64,000 nucleotides of DNA from Rhodococcus sp. RD6.2 (GCF_001040705.1 NZ_CVQP01000007.1:428422-492421), one strand, 5' to 3'; shown: positions 17,648 through 28,801, numbered from the stretch's first letter. The notes: generated from the letters alone by a model not told the origin. A program made the numbers and translations.

Positions 17648-18745
17648 CTAGCGAACGTGTGCCGCGAGCGCGGGATGCAACGACACCTCCTGCGCCTTGA
17701 CCACGAAGAACACCCGCCTTCCCGGGACCAGGTCGAGTTCGGCGACCGAGGCGGGCGTGACGTCCGCTGCCAGGCCGGTGCTGCCGTCCTGGTTCTCCTC
17801 GGCGCGGACGCGTATCGCGGCCCCGTGCATCTCGAGTTCGTCGATGGTGACGGCGAAGCAGTTGCGTGGACTGCCGTGCGGGGGTTCGATGTGCACGGCC
17901 ACCGCGGCAGGCCGGAACAGCGCGACCGCCTGCGGTCCGGACCCGGCTTCGTCCGACCCGGTGACCCCGGAAACGATATCGCCCCAAGGTGTTTCGATGG
18001 TATCGGTGCCGACCTGCACGCCGGTGAGGAGGTTGACGCCCGCGATCCGCGCGGCGAAGGCGCTGCGCGGCGTCGCGAGGACGTCACGGACCGTGCCGGA
18101 CTCGACGATGCGCCCCGACTCGACGACGGCCACCCGGTCGGCGAGGGCGAGGGCGTCGAGCAGGTCGTGCGTGACGATCACGGCGGTTCGTCCCTGCTCC
18201 CGCAGGACGCGGCGAAGCAATCTGCGCAACGCGGGCGCGACCGCGACGTCGAGAGCGGCCATCGGCTCGTCGAGCAGCAGCAGTCGCGGCTCCGCGGCAA
18301 GCGCCCGGGCGATCGCGATCCGCTGGGCCTGGCCGCCGGACAACTGCGCCGGGCGCCTGCCCGCGAGGTCCGCGGCATCGACCTCGCCCAGCCAGTGCGC
18401 GGCGATCGACGCGGCCGCGGCGCGGGACACCCCACGGCTGCGCGGGGCGAATGCGACGTTCGCGGCGGCGGTCATGTGCGGGAACAGGAGCGGTTGCTGT
18501 GACAACAGTGCGACACCCCGGTCGTGGGGCGGCACGAGCACCCCCGCCGCGGTGTCGGTGAGCGTCCGCTCGCCGAGGGTCACCGTGCCCTCGTCGGGGT
18601 GCAGCAGTCCGGCGATCAGACCGAGCAGCGTCGACTTGCCCGCACCGTTCGGACCGAGGACGGCCAGGACCTCGCCGTCACCGAGCGCGACGTCGAATGC
18701 GGCGCCGCGGTGGGCGAGTCGGGCCCGGACGCGCAGGTCGCTCAC
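17648..18745 (-). CDS. modC: Molybdate ABC transporter ATP-binding protein
   Basis: The 365-residue protein contains Walker [10 protein letters not shown], the ABC signature LSGGQAQR, Walker [13 protein letters not shown] and H-loop VTHD, followed by a C-terminal TOBE/Mop-like domain (about residues 290-365). The GTG start at 18745 overlaps the modB stop by 4 bp (GTGA), so the two subunits are translationally coupled. It powers uptake of molybdate, possibly also tungstate, through ModB. The neighbouring molybdopterin nitrate reductase gives the likely consumer of the metal. Confidence 0.93.
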   Translation of the reverse strand: MSDLRVRARLAHRGAAFDVALGDGEVLAVLGPNGAGKSTLLGLIAGLLHPDEGTVTLGERTLTDTAAGVLVPPHDRGVALLSQQPLLFPHMTAAANVAFAPRSRGVSRAAAASIAAHWLGEVDAADLAGRRPAQLSGGQAQRIAIARALAAEPRLLLLDEPMAALDVAVAPALRRLLRRVLREQGRTAVIVTHDLLDALALADRVAVVESGRIVESGTVRDVLATPRSAFAARIAGVNLLTGVQVGTDTIETPWGDIVSGVTGSDEAGSGPQAVALFRPAAVAVHIEPPHGSPRNCFAVTIDELEMHGAAIRVRAEENQDGSTGLAADVTPASVAELDLVPGRRVFFVVKAQEVSLHPALAAHVR

Positions 18746-19554
18746 AGCACCGCCGCCGACCGGCGGTGGGTCAGAAGCACGATGCCTGCCGCGACGACGA
18801 TCAGCAGCAGGGACAGGGCCACCGCGGCATGCGGATCGGTTTCGCGCTGCAGGTAGATCTCCAGAGGCAGGGTGCGGGTGACACCCTGCAACGACCCGGC
18901 GAAGGTGATGGTCGCGCCGAACTCGCCGAGCGCGCGGGCGAACGCGAGGACAGCACCCGATGCCAGGCCCGGCAGGACCAGGGGCAGCGTCACGCGGCGC
19001 AGCACAGTCGTCGGACGGGCGCCGAGCGTCGCTGCGACCTCCTCGTAGCGGCGGCCCGCCACGTGGAGTGAGCCTTCGAGGCTGACCACGAGGAACGGCA
19101 GCGACACGAACGTCTGCGCCAGCACGACCGCGGTGGTCGAGAATGCGATCCGAATGCCGAACGCCTCCAACGGCTCGCCGAGCAGGCCGTTGCGTCCGAA
19201 CGTGTACAGCAGCGCGATGCCGCCCACGACGGGAGGCATCACCAGCGGAAGCAGGACCAGCGAACGCAGCGCCGATCGGCCGCGAAACCGTCCGCGCGCC
19301 AACACCAACGCCAGTGGGATGCCGAGGAGGATGCACGCGACGGTGCTCGCCGTCGCCGTCCTCAGGCTGAGCAGCAGTGCGGTGCGCGCGGACTCGGAGG
19401 TGATGAGGGAAACGAAGTTGCCCCAGTCGATCTCGAGGAGAACCGCGACCAAGGGGAGAATCAGGAACGCGGCACCGACCGCGGCGGGCACGTACGTCCA
19501 ACCGGGCAGTCCGACGCGCACCTGCCCGCCCGGATCGCGCGACGCCTGGCTCAC
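18742..19554 (-). CDS. modB: Molybdate ABC transporter permease
   Basis: The 270-residue protein has about six transmembrane helices and the inner-membrane permease EAA-loop ([31 protein letters not shown]), with the ModB-type [13 protein letters not shown] segment. It forms the membrane channel for molybdate with ModC. It lies 28 bp downstream of the HTH-Mop regulator and overlaps modC, so the minus-strand order is regulator-modB-modC, with modA divergent instead of in the operon. Confidence 0.92.
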   Translation of the reverse strand: MSQASRDPGGQVRVGLPGWTYVPAAVGAAFLILPLVAVLLEIDWGNFVSLITSESARTALLLSLRTATASTVACILLGIPLALVLARGRFRGRSALRSLVLLPLVMPPVVGGIALLYTFGRNGLLGEPLEAFGIRIAFSTTAVVLAQTFVSLPFLVVSLEGSLHVAGRRYEEVAATLGARPTTVLRRVTLPLVLPGLASGAVLAFARALGEFGATITFAGSLQGVTRTLPLEIYLQRETDPHAAVALSLLLIVVAAGIVLLTHRRSAAVL

Positions 19555-19582
19555 GGCGCCGGGGTTCCCGACCTCGGCCGCG

Positions 19583-19987
19583 TCACGACGTCCCCTCCGG
19601 CGTCTCGACGATGACAGTGGTGGCCTTCACCATCGCGACGGCCACCGAACCGGGTTCGAGTCCGAGTTCCCGGACCGACGCGCTGCTCATCAGGGATACG
19701 ACGGTGAACGGTCCGCACTGCATCTGCACCTCGGCCATCACGGTGTCGGTGGTGACCTTGGTGACCAGGCCGACGAACCGGTTGCGTGCCGACGTGCCGG
19801 AGCCGAGGGGATTCGGCGGGGGAGCCGCGTGCAGGGCGGCGAACTCCGCGAGCACCTTCCCGTCGACGACCTTGCGGCCCGCCGCGTCCTTCTCGGCGGG
19901 CAGCGCTCCGCTGTCGATCCAGCGGCGAACGGTGTCGTCGCTGACCCCGAGCAGGCCGGCGGCATCCTTGATGCGCAGCGACGGCAT
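19583..19987 (-). CDS. HTH-Mop (TOBE) DNA-binding protein, probable molybdate-responsive regulator
   Basis: The 134-residue protein combines an excisionase/MerR-like helix-turn-helix ([24 protein letters not shown], residues 4-27) with one Mop/TOBE domain ([25 protein letters not shown]...VATVIVETP region, residues 66-131) that binds oxyanions such as molybdate. This is a compact functional analogue of ModE, although ModE has a different HTH. ATG 19987 is chosen for its GGAGGAG ribosome binding site; an upstream ATG at 20068 lacks one. It is the first gene of the operon with modB and modC and divergent from modA, which places it well to control both. Confidence 0.82.
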   Translation of the reverse strand: MPSLRIKDAAGLLGVSDDTVRRWIDSGALPAEKDAAGRKVVDGKVLAEFAALHAAPPPNPLGSGTSARNRFVGLVTKVTTDTVMAEVQMQCGPFTVVSLMSSASVRELGLEPGSVAVAMVKATTVIVETPEGTS

Positions 19988-20324
19988 GGTGTGCTCCTCC
20001 ACATGGTGCGACGGAATCTCCGCGCGTCCGGTTATGCGGACGCATTCTGGAGATTCTGCCGCATTCACGGATCAGGCGTAGCGGGACCTCCGTGGATCGG
20101 GGTGGTTGCGCCGACCGTGGCCGGAATCGTGCGTTCCGCTCCGAGCGGCCGCATATGGAAGAGGCATACTCGGAGAGATTCGGTTCATTGGCACGCAACT
20201 GCGTAGTAATTGAGCGAATGTGTCCGCGTGTGAGAATCGATGAGAAATCGACGTGGGTGTGGTTCTCGATCCTGTCATCGGAGCCCACCCGCCCACACGT
20301 CCGCGACAACCCAGGAGAACATCG
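19988..20324. other. Divergent intergenic region between HTH-Mop regulator and modA
   Basis: This 337-bp stretch holds no credible gene. It must contain the promoters of modA and of the regulator-modBC operon. A tandem imperfect 10-bp direct repeat, TGAGAATCGA/TGAGAAATCG, occupies 20231-20250, one helical turn apart, and ATTCTG occurs twice near 20044-20057. Either could be a binding site for the HTH-Mop protein. I see no Moco riboswitch consensus and no E. coli-type ModE box. Confidence 0.45.
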
Positions 20325-21128
20325 ATGAAGAGGCTGTTCGGCACCACCCTGCTGGCCCTGACCGCGACAACCGTCCTTGTGGCCGGATGCTCGTCGAACT
20401 CCGACACGGACACGACGACCACGACCACCGGATCAGCGTCCTCCGATCAGATCACCGGCGACCTCACGGTGTTCGCAGCGGCGTCACTCAAGGCCACGTT
20501 CACGAAACTGGGCGAGCAGTTCGAAGCGGATCATCCGGGGACCGATGTCGCGTTCAACTTCGCCGGGTCGTCCGACCTGGTCGCCCAGTTGACGCAGGGC
20601 GCACCCGCCGACGTCTTCGCCTCCGCGGACACCGCGAACATGACCAAGGCCGTCGACGCCGGCCTCGTGGACGGAAGCCCCACCAACTTCGCCACCAACA
20701 CCCTCACCATCGTGACGCCGCCCGGGAACCCGAAGAACATCACCTCGTTCGCCGATCTCGCGGCTCCCGGTAACCAGGTGGTCGTGTGTGCGCCGCAGGT
20801 GCCGTGCGGCGCGGCGACCAAGAAGATCGAGGATGCCGCCGGGGTCGACATCGCGCCGGTCAGTGAGGAGTCGTCGGTCACCGACGTCCTCGGCAAGGTC
20901 ACCACCGGGCAGGCCGACGCCGGACTGGTCTACGTCACTGACGCGGCCGGTGCCGGCGACGCCGTGGTCACCGTCGACTTCCCCGAGTCGGCCACTGTCG
21001 TCAACACCTACCCGATCGCTTCTCTGAAGAGCACGCAGAACCCGTCCGCAGCAAAGGCTTTCGTCGAACTGGTCACCGGTCCCGTCGGGCAGCAGGTCCT
21101 CGCAGGCGCCGGTTTCGCCGCACCCTGA
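20325..21128 (+). CDS. modA: Molybdate ABC transporter substrate-binding lipoprotein
   Basis: The 267-residue lipoprotein (signal MKRLFGTTLLALTATTVLVAGC, Cys22) has a Thr-rich linker and then the ModA fold: LTVFAAASLKATFTKLGEQF, the anion-site segments FAGSSDLVAQLTQGAPADVFASAD and TGQADAGLVYVTDA. It captures molybdate outside the membrane for ModBC. ATG 20325 follows AGGAG at good spacing; an in-frame start at 20253 would bury the signal peptide and was rejected. modA is transcribed away from modBC, unlike the classical modABC operon, and faces the nitrate reductase gene across a double-hairpin terminator. Confidence 0.93.
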   Translation: MKRLFGTTLLALTATTVLVAGCSSNSDTDTTTTTTGSASSDQITGDLTVFAAASLKATFTKLGEQFEADHPGTDVAFNFAGSSDLVAQLTQGAPADVFASADTANMTKAVDAGLVDGSPTNFATNTLTIVTPPGNPKNITSFADLAAPGNQVVVCAPQVPCGAATKKIEDAAGVDIAPVSEESSVTDVLGKVTTGQADAGLVYVTDAAGAGDAVVTVDFPESATVVNTYPIASLKSTQNPSAAKAFVELVTGPVGQQVLAGAGFAAP

Positions 21129-21164
21129 CCCGCTCGACGGGGAACCGAACGACACTCAATCGGA

Positions 21165-21213
21165 CTCGGGTCGCCGCCGACCCGAGGGGTCCGCGCATCG
21201 CGCGGGCCCCTCG
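21165..21213. terminator. Two overlapping hairpins between convergent modA and nitrate reductase
   Basis: Hairpin 1 has a 9-bp perfect stem CTCGGGTCG/CGACCCGAG (21165-21173 and 21178-21186) with a 4-nt loop. Hairpin 2 has a 14-bp stem (21183-21196 and 21200-21213) with one G-U pair and a 3-nt loop. They share 21183-21186, so only one forms fully at a time. Neither has a U tract, which is common in high-GC actinobacteria. They can serve both convergent genes. Confidence 0.65.
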
Positions 21214-21228
21214 ACGCGTGTCGGTCCC

Positions 21229-24200
21229 TCAGTAGACGTCGCGGACGTAGCGCTTCTCGGCCGCGAGTGCCTTGACGTACGCCTCCGCGCTGCGCGGCGC
21301 GAGCTTGCCGTGCTGTGCGACGATGCCGCAGAGCGCGTGGTCGACGTCCTTGGCCATCCGGTTCGCGTCACCGCACACGTAGAAGTGGGCGCCGTTCTGC
21401 AGCCACCTCCACAGCTGGTCGCCGCGTTCGCGCATGCGGTCCTGGACGTAAACCTTCTCAGTCTGGTCGCGGGAGAACGCGAGGTCGAGTTCGGTGAGGA
21501 GGCCGTCCCGGCGGAGTTCCTCGATCTCCTCCCGGTAGTAGAAGTCCGTGGCGGCGTGCTGCTCGCCGAAGAAGAGCCAGTTCGGTCCCGCGTGGCCGAG
21601 GGCTCGCCGTTCGTGCAGGAACGCACGGAACGGCGCGATGCCGGTGCCGGGCCCGACCATGATCATCGGCGCGTCCGGGTCGGCCGGGGGCCGGAAGTGC
21701 CGCGACTTCTGCACGAAGATGCCGATCTCGTCGTCGGCGGCATGGTCGGCCAGATAGGTCGAGCAGACTCCGCGGCGAGGGACGCCGTGGAGGTTGTACC
21801 GAACCGCGGAGACCGTCAGCTGCACCTCGTTCGGATTCTCCTTCGGGCTCGACGAAATCGAGTACAGGCGCGGCTGAAGGGGTTTGAGCACCGACAGCCA
21901 CTCGTCGATCGAGGCACGGAACGGCGAGCGGCTGAACAGGTCGAGGGACTGCCTGCCCCATGACCAGTCGTCGAGCAGTTCCTTGTTCTCGGGCTTCATC
22001 ATCATCGCGAGCTCGGCGTCGTGGGTGCGCTCGTGCGTGAAACGGAGCAGATCGCCGGTGATACGGGTGATCTCCAGGTGGTCGACGAGTGCCCGACGCA
22101 GTGTCATCGCGCCGTGCTCGGCGATGTCGACCGTCGCGTCGCCGTCGAGTCCGGTGGTGGCGAGCCACTCCTCGACGAACGGAATGCTGTTGCGCGGCCA
22201 CACCCCGAGCGCATCACCGGCCTCGTACTCCAGGGTGCCTTCGGGAAGGTGGAAACCGAACTGCCGCACGTCCTTCGCCGACCCCGACATCGAGAGGGTG
22301 ACATTGCGTTTCAGTGCGGTCACCAGCGGACTCTTCCTGCTGTACTGCGGCGCTTCGGCGGGTGATTCGACGGCAGTGGAGGTCGCCGTCGTCGCGGGCG
22401 GCGTCGCCGTCGGGGCGTTCGCGCCGCCGGACGCGGGAGCGGCGCGCAGTGCATCGGTGACCGCGGTGAGCCACGCGCCCGCGGCGTCCTCGAAGTCGGG
22501 TTCGCAATCGACCCGGTCGAGGATGCGGACGCCGCCGAGTTCGGCGAGGCGGGCGTCGAGTGTGCGTCCGTGGCCGCAGAAGTCGTCGTAGTTGGAGTCG
22601 CCGAACGCGAGGACGGCGTAGCGGGTGTCGGTCAGGCGCGGTGCGGTGTCGGCGGACAGCGCGTCCCACAGACCGGACCCGTTGTCCGGCGCGTCGCCGT
22701 CACCGTAGGTGCTGGTGATCACCAGCAACTCCCGCGTCCCCGCGAGATCGGCAGCCGCGAAGGTGTCCATGTCGTGCAGTGCAGCGGGTATCCCCGACCG
22801 GGCGAGGGCGGCCGTGCAGGTGGCGGCGAACTCCTCGGCCGTGCCTGTTTGAGATGCCCACAGCACGACGATCGGGGCGCGCTCGGGCTCCGCGCCCCCT
22901 GCGGGATCCGGGGATGGCGCAGTACCGGGAACGGCACTGCGGGAGAACAGTCCGGCCAGGACGCCATCGATCCAGGCTCGGGTGGGCACGTCGAACGGGG
23001 CGGCGGCGGGAAGCGCAGGCACGCCGGGAGTGCCGCGACCCTCGTCGGTCCGCAGTCCAGCGATCAGCCCGGCGAGGTAGGTGCGCCCGGTCGCATCGAG
23101 GGCGGGCGCCGGCTGCGCGGCGACACCGAGAAGGTCGGCGAGAGTGTCGATCCGGGACATGGTGTGCACCTCCGTCGGTGTCCGGCCAGGTGGGAGCGCG
23201 GCGGGTGGAGTGTGCGCCGGCGCCGCCGCGGCGGGTGCCGCCGGCCCGTCGACGGCAGCGACCTTCGTCAGAGTGACCGCGCACGCCTTGAACTCAGGCT
23301 GCTGGGACACGGGATCGATCGCGTCGTTGGTGACGGCGTTGATCGCCAGGTACTCGCCGAACACGTCGTTCCAGTGGAACGGTGCGAAACAGTTTCCCGG
23401 CCGCACCCGATCGGTGACGACGGCGGGGAGCACCGCGCGACCGCGGCGCGACGCCACCTCGACGCGATCCTTGTCGACGACGCCGAGTCGTGCGGCGTCG
23501 TCCGGGTGCAGTTCGACGAACGGCCCCGGGTTCAGTTTGTTCAACTTCGCGACCTTGCCGGTCTTGGTCATCGTGTGCCACTGGTGCGCCAGCCGTCCCG
23601 TGTTCAGCAGGAACGGGAAGTCGTCGTCGGGCATCTCGGCGGGCAGCATGTGCGGGCGGGCGAAGAACGCCGCCCGTCCGGTCGAGGTCGGGAACGCCAG
23701 GCGGGGAGTCGTGCCGTCGTCGCGGACGAGGAGCTGTTGGCTCACACCGTCGTTGAGGTAGCGGATCGGGTGGCGGTCGGTCGTGACGCCAGGCGGGCAC
23801 GGCCACTGGATCGGCTGCTGCCGCAGCCGCTCGTACGTGACGCCGCGCAGGTCGTATCCCGTTCGCGGATTGGCGAACTGCCTGATCTCCTCGAACACCT
23901 CCTCGGCCGACGCGTACGTGAAGGCGTCGGCATAGCCCATCTCGCAGGCGATCCGGGCGATGATCTGCCAGTCCGGGATGGACTGCCCGGCCGGGTCGAC
24001 GGCCTGCCGAGAGAGCGTGAGGTTGCGTTCGGAGTTGATCATCACCCCGTCCGACTCGGTCCACAGCGCGGCAGGCAACAGGATGTCGGCATACGCGTTG
24101 GTCTCGGTGTCGAGGTAGGCGTCCTGGGCGATCACCAGGTCGGCCTTCTCCAGGCCCGCGAGCACGGTCCTGCGGTTGGCCACGCTCGCAACGGGATTGG

Positions 24201-25452
24201 TGCAGATGATCCAGCAGGCCCTGATCTCGCCGTCGGCCATGCGGGAGAACATGTCGATCGTTCCGCTGCCGACCTCCGTGCGCAGCGACCCGCGCGGGAT
24301 GCCCCATCGGTCCTCGACGAAGTCGCGGTCGGCGGCGGACGTCACCGCACGCTGGCCGGGCAGTCCCGGGCCCATGTAGCCCATCTCGCGCCCGCCCATC
24401 GCGTTCGGCTGGCCGGTGAGCGAGAACGGACCGCTGCCGGGCTTGCAGATCGCGCCGGTCGCCAGGTGCAGGTTGCAGATCGCGTTGGTGTTCCACGTGC
24501 CGTGCGTGCTCTGGTTGAGTCCCATCGTCCAGCAACTCATCCAGTTGGCTGCCTCACCGATCCACTGCGCCGCGGTGCGGATGTCGGCCTCGGGAATTCC
24601 CGTGACCTCGCTGACCCGATCAGGGGTGTACTCGGACAGGAAGGCGGGCATGGCATCCCAACCCTCGGTGAACTCGGCGATGAACGCGGGGTCGGTGTGT
24701 CCGTTCTCGGTGATCAGGTGCAGCAGTCCGTTGAGGAGGGCGAGGTCGGTGCCGGGGGCGATCTGCAGGAACATGTCGGCCTTCTCCGCGGTGGCGGTGC
24801 GCCGGGGGTCGACGACGATGAGTTTCGCGCCCGCCTTGACCCGATCCATCATCCGCAGGAAGAGGATGGGATGGCAGTCGGCCATGTTGGCGCCGATCAC
24901 GAAGAAGACGTCGGCATGGTCGAAATCCTGATACGAGCCGGGCGGACCGTCCGCGCCGAGCGACTGCTTGTAGCCGGTACCCGCGCTGGCCATGCACAGC
25001 CGCGAGTTCGACTCGATCTGGTTGGTGCCGATGAAGCCCTTGGCCAGCTTGTTGGACAGGTACTGGGCTTCCAGCGACATCTGTCCCGAGACGTAGAGGG
25101 CGACCGCGTCCGGCCCGTGCTCGTCGACGATCGCGCGCAGCCCGGCGGCGGTCCGGGAGATGGCGGCGTCCGTCGATGCGGCCTGGGCAGGAGCCCCTCG
25201 TCGCGGTCGCAGGTAGGCCGATTCCATGCGGCCGGGTGCGGCCAGCAGATCGGCGGTCGTCGTCCCCTTCGTGCACAGGCGACCGAAGTTCGTCGGATGG
25301 TCCGTGTGTCCCGACGCTCTTGCCGCTCGTCGTCGGCCGGTCTCCGGATCCGTGGTGATGTCCAGGACGAGACCGCACCCGACCCCGCAGTAGGCGCAGA
25401 GTGTCTCGACCCTGTGGTCGCTCCCGGTTTTCCCCACGCGTCCTCCGCCCAT
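21229..25452 (-). CDS. Single-chain assimilatory nitrate reductase fused to flavodoxin/NADPH-flavin reductase
   Basis: The 1407-residue protein joins two enzymes. Residues about 15-780 are a molybdopterin (Mo-bisMGD) nitrate reductase with an N-terminal [4Fe-4S] site Cys19-x2-Cys22-x3-Cys26...Cys60 and [19 protein letters not shown]. Residues about 855-1000 form a flavodoxin ([13 protein letters not shown]), and residues about 1040-1407 an FNR-like FAD/NADPH module ([34 protein letters not shown]). Electrons can thus pass NADPH-FAD-FMN-Fe/S-Mo in one chain to reduce nitrate to nitrite. ATG 25452 is used; GTG 25437 has better-spaced GGAGG and is an alternative. A still longer frame (to 26064) overlaps hxlR and was rejected. 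No nitrite reductase is adjacent. Confidence 0.92.
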   Translation of the reverse strand: MGGGRVGKTGSDHRVETLCAYCGVGCGLVLDITTDPETGRRRAARASGHTDHPTNFGRLCTKGTTTADLLAAPGRMESAYLRPRRGAPAQAASTDAAISRTAAGLRAIVDEHGPDAVALYVSGQMSLEAQYLSNKLAKGFIGTNQIESNSRLCMASAGTGYKQSLGADGPPGSYQDFDHADVFFVIGANMADCHPILFLRMMDRVKAGAKLIVVDPRRTATAEKADMFLQIAPGTDLALLNGLLHLITENGHTDPAFIAEFTEGWDAMPAFLSEYTPDRVSEVTGIPEADIRTAAQWIGEAANWMSCWTMGLNQSTHGTWNTNAICNLHLATGAICKPGSGPFSLTGQPNAMGGREMGYMGPGLPGQRAVTSAADRDFVEDRWGIPRGSLRTEVGSGTIDMFSRMADGEIRACWIICTNPVASVANRRTVLAGLEKADLVIAQDAYLDTETNAYADILLPAALWTESDGVMINSERNLTLSRQAVDPAGQSIPDWQIIARIACEMGYADAFTYASAEEVFEEIRQFANPRTGYDLRGVTYERLRQQPIQWPCPPGVTTDRHPIRYLNDGVSQQLLVRDDGTTPRLAFPTSTGRAAFFARPHMLPAEMPDDDFPFLLNTGRLAHQWHTMTKTGKVAKLNKLNPGPFVELHPDDAARLGVVDKDRVEVASRRGRAVLPAVVTDRVRPGNCFAPFHWNDVFGEYLAINAVTNDAIDPVSQQPEFKACAVTLTKVAAVDGPAAPAAAAPAHTPPAALPPGRTPTEVHTMSRIDTLADLLGVAAQPAPALDATGRTYLAGLIAGLRTDEGRGTPGVPALPAAAPFDVPTRAWIDGVLAGLFSRSAVPGTAPSPDPAGGAEPERAPIVVLWASQTGTAEEFAATCTAALARSGIPAALHDMDTFAAADLAGTRELLVITSTYGDGDAPDNGSGLWDALSADTAPRLTDTRYAVLAFGDSNYDDFCGHGRTLDARLAELGGVRILDRVDCEPDFEDAAGAWLTAVTDALRAAPASGGANAPTATPPATTATSTAVESPAEAPQYSRKSPLVTALKRNVTLSMSGSAKDVRQFGFHLPEGTLEYEAGDALGVWPRNSIPFVEEWLATTGLDGDATVDIAEHGAMTLRRALVDHLEITRITGDLLRFTHERTHDAELAMMMKPENKELLDDWSWGRQSLDLFSRSPFRASIDEWLSVLKPLQPRLYSISSSPKENPNEVQLTVSAVRYNLHGVPRRGVCSTYLADHAADDEIGIFVQKSRHFRPPADPDAPMIMVGPGTGIAPFRAFLHERRALGHAGPNWLFFGEQHAATDFYYREEIEELRRDGLLTELDLAFSRDQTEKVYVQDRMRERGDQLWRWLQNGAHFYVCGDANRMAKDVDHALCGIVAQHGKLAPRSAEAYVKALAAEKRYVRDVY

Positions 25453-25668
25453 GACTCCTGGCCGACTGTTGTTGTGGTCGCCCGCCGGCTTCGGTCCGAC
25501 ACGATCGATCGTCGACGACCGATGTTTCGCGGTCCGTTCTCCGATGTTGCGGGTGTGTGACGGATGCCCACTCCCCGTTTCCGAACGTCCCGAGTTCGGG
25601 CGCGATCGGCCGGGCATCGGGTTTCCGCCCGGAGACGGCTCCTGGGTCTGGAATGTAGACTCAGCTGC

Positions 25669-26091
25669 ATGACCACGTTGGCGGACACGTTGTCCCTGCT
25701 GGGCGAGCGGTGGGCGCTGCTCGTCGTCCGCGAGGTGTCGCTCGGACTGCGGCGCTTCGACGAGCTGCGGGATGCGACCGGGGCGCCGCGCACCGTGCTC
25801 TCGGATCGGCTCCACCGGCTCGTCGCGGCGGGGGTGCTGGCCACCCGCGAGTACCGCGTCCCCGGCAGCCGGGCGCGGCTCGAGTACACCCTCACCGATG
25901 CGGGCCTGGAGCTGCTTCCGGTTCTCGCTGCACTCACGGAATGGGGGGAGCGGCACCTCGAATCGGGCGCGGTGCCCGACGTGTCCTACCGGCACGGCGG
26001 CTGCGGCGGTCACGTCGGCATTCGCCTGGTGTGCGACTGCGGAACGGAAGTCGCTCCGGGACAACGGCTTCTCGCCCAGGTCAACCGATGA
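25669..26091 (+). CDS. HxlR-type winged-helix transcriptional regulator
   Basis: The 140-residue protein has the HxlR core: [49 protein letters not shown]. The C terminus carries a His/Cys cluster ([17 protein letters not shown]) that could bind a metal ion. The conserved N-terminal redox Cys of classical HxlR proteins is not included in the chosen reading. ATG 25669 has no ribosome binding site, but TAGACT at 25656-25661 sits at -10 distance, suggesting a leaderless message. It lies 31 bp ahead of the thioredoxin-like gene, with which it probably forms an operon. The regulated genes are unknown. Confidence 0.82.
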   Translation: MTTLADTLSLLGERWALLVVREVSLGLRRFDELRDATGAPRTVLSDRLHRLVAAGVLATREYRVPGSRARLEYTLTDAGLELLPVLAALTEWGERHLESGAVPDVSYRHGGCGGHVGIRLVCDCGTEVAPGQRLLAQVNR

Positions 26092-26122
26092 TCACTCCAT
26101 CCGACAGGAAGAAGGCCCACTC

Positions 26123-26458
26123 GTGACGATCGCCACCACCTCCGATTCCCGGTTCGCCGCCGACGTCCTCGGCTCCGACCTACCGGTCCTCGTCGACTTC
26201 ACCGCCGAGCGGTGCGGGCCCTGCCGGATGATCGCCCCGGTACTCGAACAGATCGCAGCCGAGCACCAGGGCCGTATGCGGATACTTTCGCTCGACGTCG
26301 CCGCGAACCCCGTCACGACCGGCGAGTACCAGGTGATGGGCACGCCGACCCTGGCGCTGTTCGTCGGCGGGGAACGGGTCGTCCGGCTCGTCGGCGCGAA
26401 GTCGAGGGTCGCGATCCTGCGCGAGGTCGAGCCGCACCTGCCGGGCGAGAACCGCTGA
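26123..26458 (+). CDS. Thioredoxin-like protein with RCGPC active site
   Basis: The 111-residue protein has a complete thioredoxin fold: LPVLVDFTAERCGPCRMIAPVLEQIA, LSLDVAANPVTTGEYQVMGTPTLALF with the cis-Pro, and a C-terminal GAKSRVAILREVEPHL. Both redox cysteines of CGPC are present, but the invariant Trp before them is replaced by Arg. It should act as a cytoplasmic disulfide reductase, perhaps with an altered redox potential or partner. The GTG start at 26123 is preceded by GGAAGAAGG. It follows hxlR directly, and its end is 2 bp from the convergent Lrp gene. Confidence 0.85.
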   Translation: MTIATTSDSRFAADVLGSDLPVLVDFTAERCGPCRMIAPVLEQIAAEHQGRMRILSLDVAANPVTTGEYQVMGTPTLALFVGGERVVRLVGAKSRVAILREVEPHLPGENR

Positions 26459-26460
26459 CG

Positions 26461-26937
26461 TCACCGTGGTTCGGGCGCGGCGGCCCACACCAGCTGCACG
26501 CTCCGCGGCGGGATCGGGGTCTCCAGCGCTATCGCCGTCGAGGAGCGCAGCACGTGCCTACCGTCGACGATCTCGTTGATCACCCGTTGCAGGTCCGCGT
26601 GCGTGCGGGCCACGACGCGGATGAGTAGATCGCCTGCGCCGGTGGTCGTGTGGGCCTCGAGCACCTCGGGGATCGCGGACAGGTGCTCGATGACGGCGCT
26701 GTGCCCCTGCCCCTGCGCGATCTCCAAGGTCGCGAAGGCCGTCACCGGGAATCCCAGCGCCGCGGCGCCCAGGGTGGGGGAGCGGTCGGCGATCACACCG
26801 GACCGTTCGAGCCGGTCGAGCCGCGACTGCACCGTTCCTCGCGCGACCCCGAGGCGCCGCGACGCCTCGAGCACCCCGATTCTCGGTTCGTCGTGCAGGA
26901 GTTCCAGCAGCAGGGCGTCGAGGCGATCCAGTGTCAT
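26461..26937 (-). CDS. Lrp/AsnC family transcriptional regulator
   Basis: The 158-residue protein has an N-terminal AsnC-type HTH (GVLEASRRLGVARGTVQSRLDRLERSGVI) and a C-terminal RAM ligand domain (VTAFATLEIAQ...VLEAHTTTGAGDLLIRVVARTHADLQRVINEI). Such proteins bind amino acids and often control the adjacent gene. Here it is divergent from hpd across 119 bp containing an Lrp-like palindrome, so it probably regulates tyrosine catabolism and itself. Confidence 0.88.
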   Translation of the reverse strand: MTLDRLDALLLELLHDEPRIGVLEASRRLGVARGTVQSRLDRLERSGVIADRSPTLGAAALGFPVTAFATLEIAQGQGHSAVIEHLSAIPEVLEAHTTTGAGDLLIRVVARTHADLQRVINEIVDGRHVLRSSTAIALETPIPPRSVQLVWAAAPEPR

Positions 26938-26985
26938 GTCGATCTCCTGATCACTTTGTCCAGGGTCGAGGGCGTATGGCCCAGC

Positions 26986-26999
26986 ATTCTGTACACAAT
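26986..26999. promoter_or_regulatory. Lrp/AsnC-like operator between lrp and hpd
   Basis: ATTCTGTACACAAT is an imperfect 14-bp palindrome of the form ATT-N-TGTACA-N-AAT with an AT-rich character rare in this genome. It lies midway between the divergent Lrp-type regulator and hpd. The assignment to the neighbouring regulator is an inference. Confidence 0.5.
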
Positions 27000-27020
27000 G
27001 ACCAGCGTCAACGCTCGTGA

Positions 27021-28259
<1,239 letters not shown>

Positions 28260-28345
28260 CCCGCTCGCCCTGGGGACGGTGGCGGCCGTCGTCCGGTCTC
28301 GTTGCGGTGGCGAACGGAGCCCGCATCGTGTTTCATCGGGGGACT

Positions 28346-28720
28346 ATGAGCGCAGTCACTCGCATCGCACGAATCGGCACGGTCGCGGCCGGAGCCGTCG
28401 CCGTGCTTGCCTCCACCGCCGCCGTCGCAACGGCAGCCCCGACCGCCGCGTCGGTCGCCGAGCGGTTCACACCACTCGCCGGCGGGTCGCACACCGAGTA
28501 CGTCGTCAACCCCGTCGTCACCCAGGACGACCTGCTCTACACGAACAAGGACGTCACGACGATCCCCGGCGTGATGGCTCACAGCATCGACGGCCGTAAC
28601 TTCTCGTTCTACCGGGTCGTCGGCGGTGTTCGCATCTCGATGGCCCGCATCAACGAGGTCTGCCTGCCCACCGGCGTCTGCCACGGACTCATCGTGGACG
28701 CGCCCAGCCCCGTCTTCTGA
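28346..28720 (+). CDS. Small secreted protein of unknown function
   Basis: The 124-residue product has a typical Sec signal peptide (MSAVTRIARIGTVAAGAVAV..., predicted cleavage after ATAAP near residue 32). The mature part has only two cysteines (VCLPTGVC), which may form a disulfide, and segments HTEYVVNPVVTQDDLLYTN and FYRVVGGVRISMARIN. No known domain is recognised. The ATG at 28346 is the first placing the signal peptide at the N terminus; a frame open from 28256 was rejected. It is followed by a strong terminator, so it is a single-gene unit. Confidence 0.65.
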   Translation: MSAVTRIARIGTVAAGAVAVLASTAAVATAAPTAASVAERFTPLAGGSHTEYVVNPVVTQDDLLYTNKDVTTIPGVMAHSIDGRNFSFYRVVGGVRISMARINEVCLPTGVCHGLIVDAPSPVF

Positions 28721-28764
28721 TCACCGACCCCGCCGTCTGATCGACGCCGACTGACCAACGCTCC

Positions 28765-28801
28765 GGTCGAGGCCCGGGACCCTGCGTCCCGGGCCTCGAC
28801 C
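28765..28801 (+). terminator. 16-bp stem-loop terminator after the small secreted protein
   Basis: A perfect 16-bp stem (28765-28780 and 28786-28801) closes a 5-nt loop CCTGC. It starts 44 bp after the stop codon and lies 80 bp before hemL, separating the two units. No U tract follows. Confidence 0.75.

Noticed and set aside
22570-25560. 996-codon open frame antisense to the nitrate reductase
   Set aside because: It mirrors the GC-rich third positions of the real gene, has Arg/Gly/His-rich low-complexity content and no domain; the opposite frame has complete nitrate reductase motifs.
25453-25668. GlnR box upstream of the nitrate reductase
   Set aside because: GTTTC at about 25524 is not followed by a GTNAC half-site at the right distance; nothing matches well enough to call.
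25453-26064. In-frame upstream extension of the nitrate reductase
   Set aside because: It would overlap the hxlR gene for most of its length and precedes the conserved N-terminal Cys motif with unrelated sequence.
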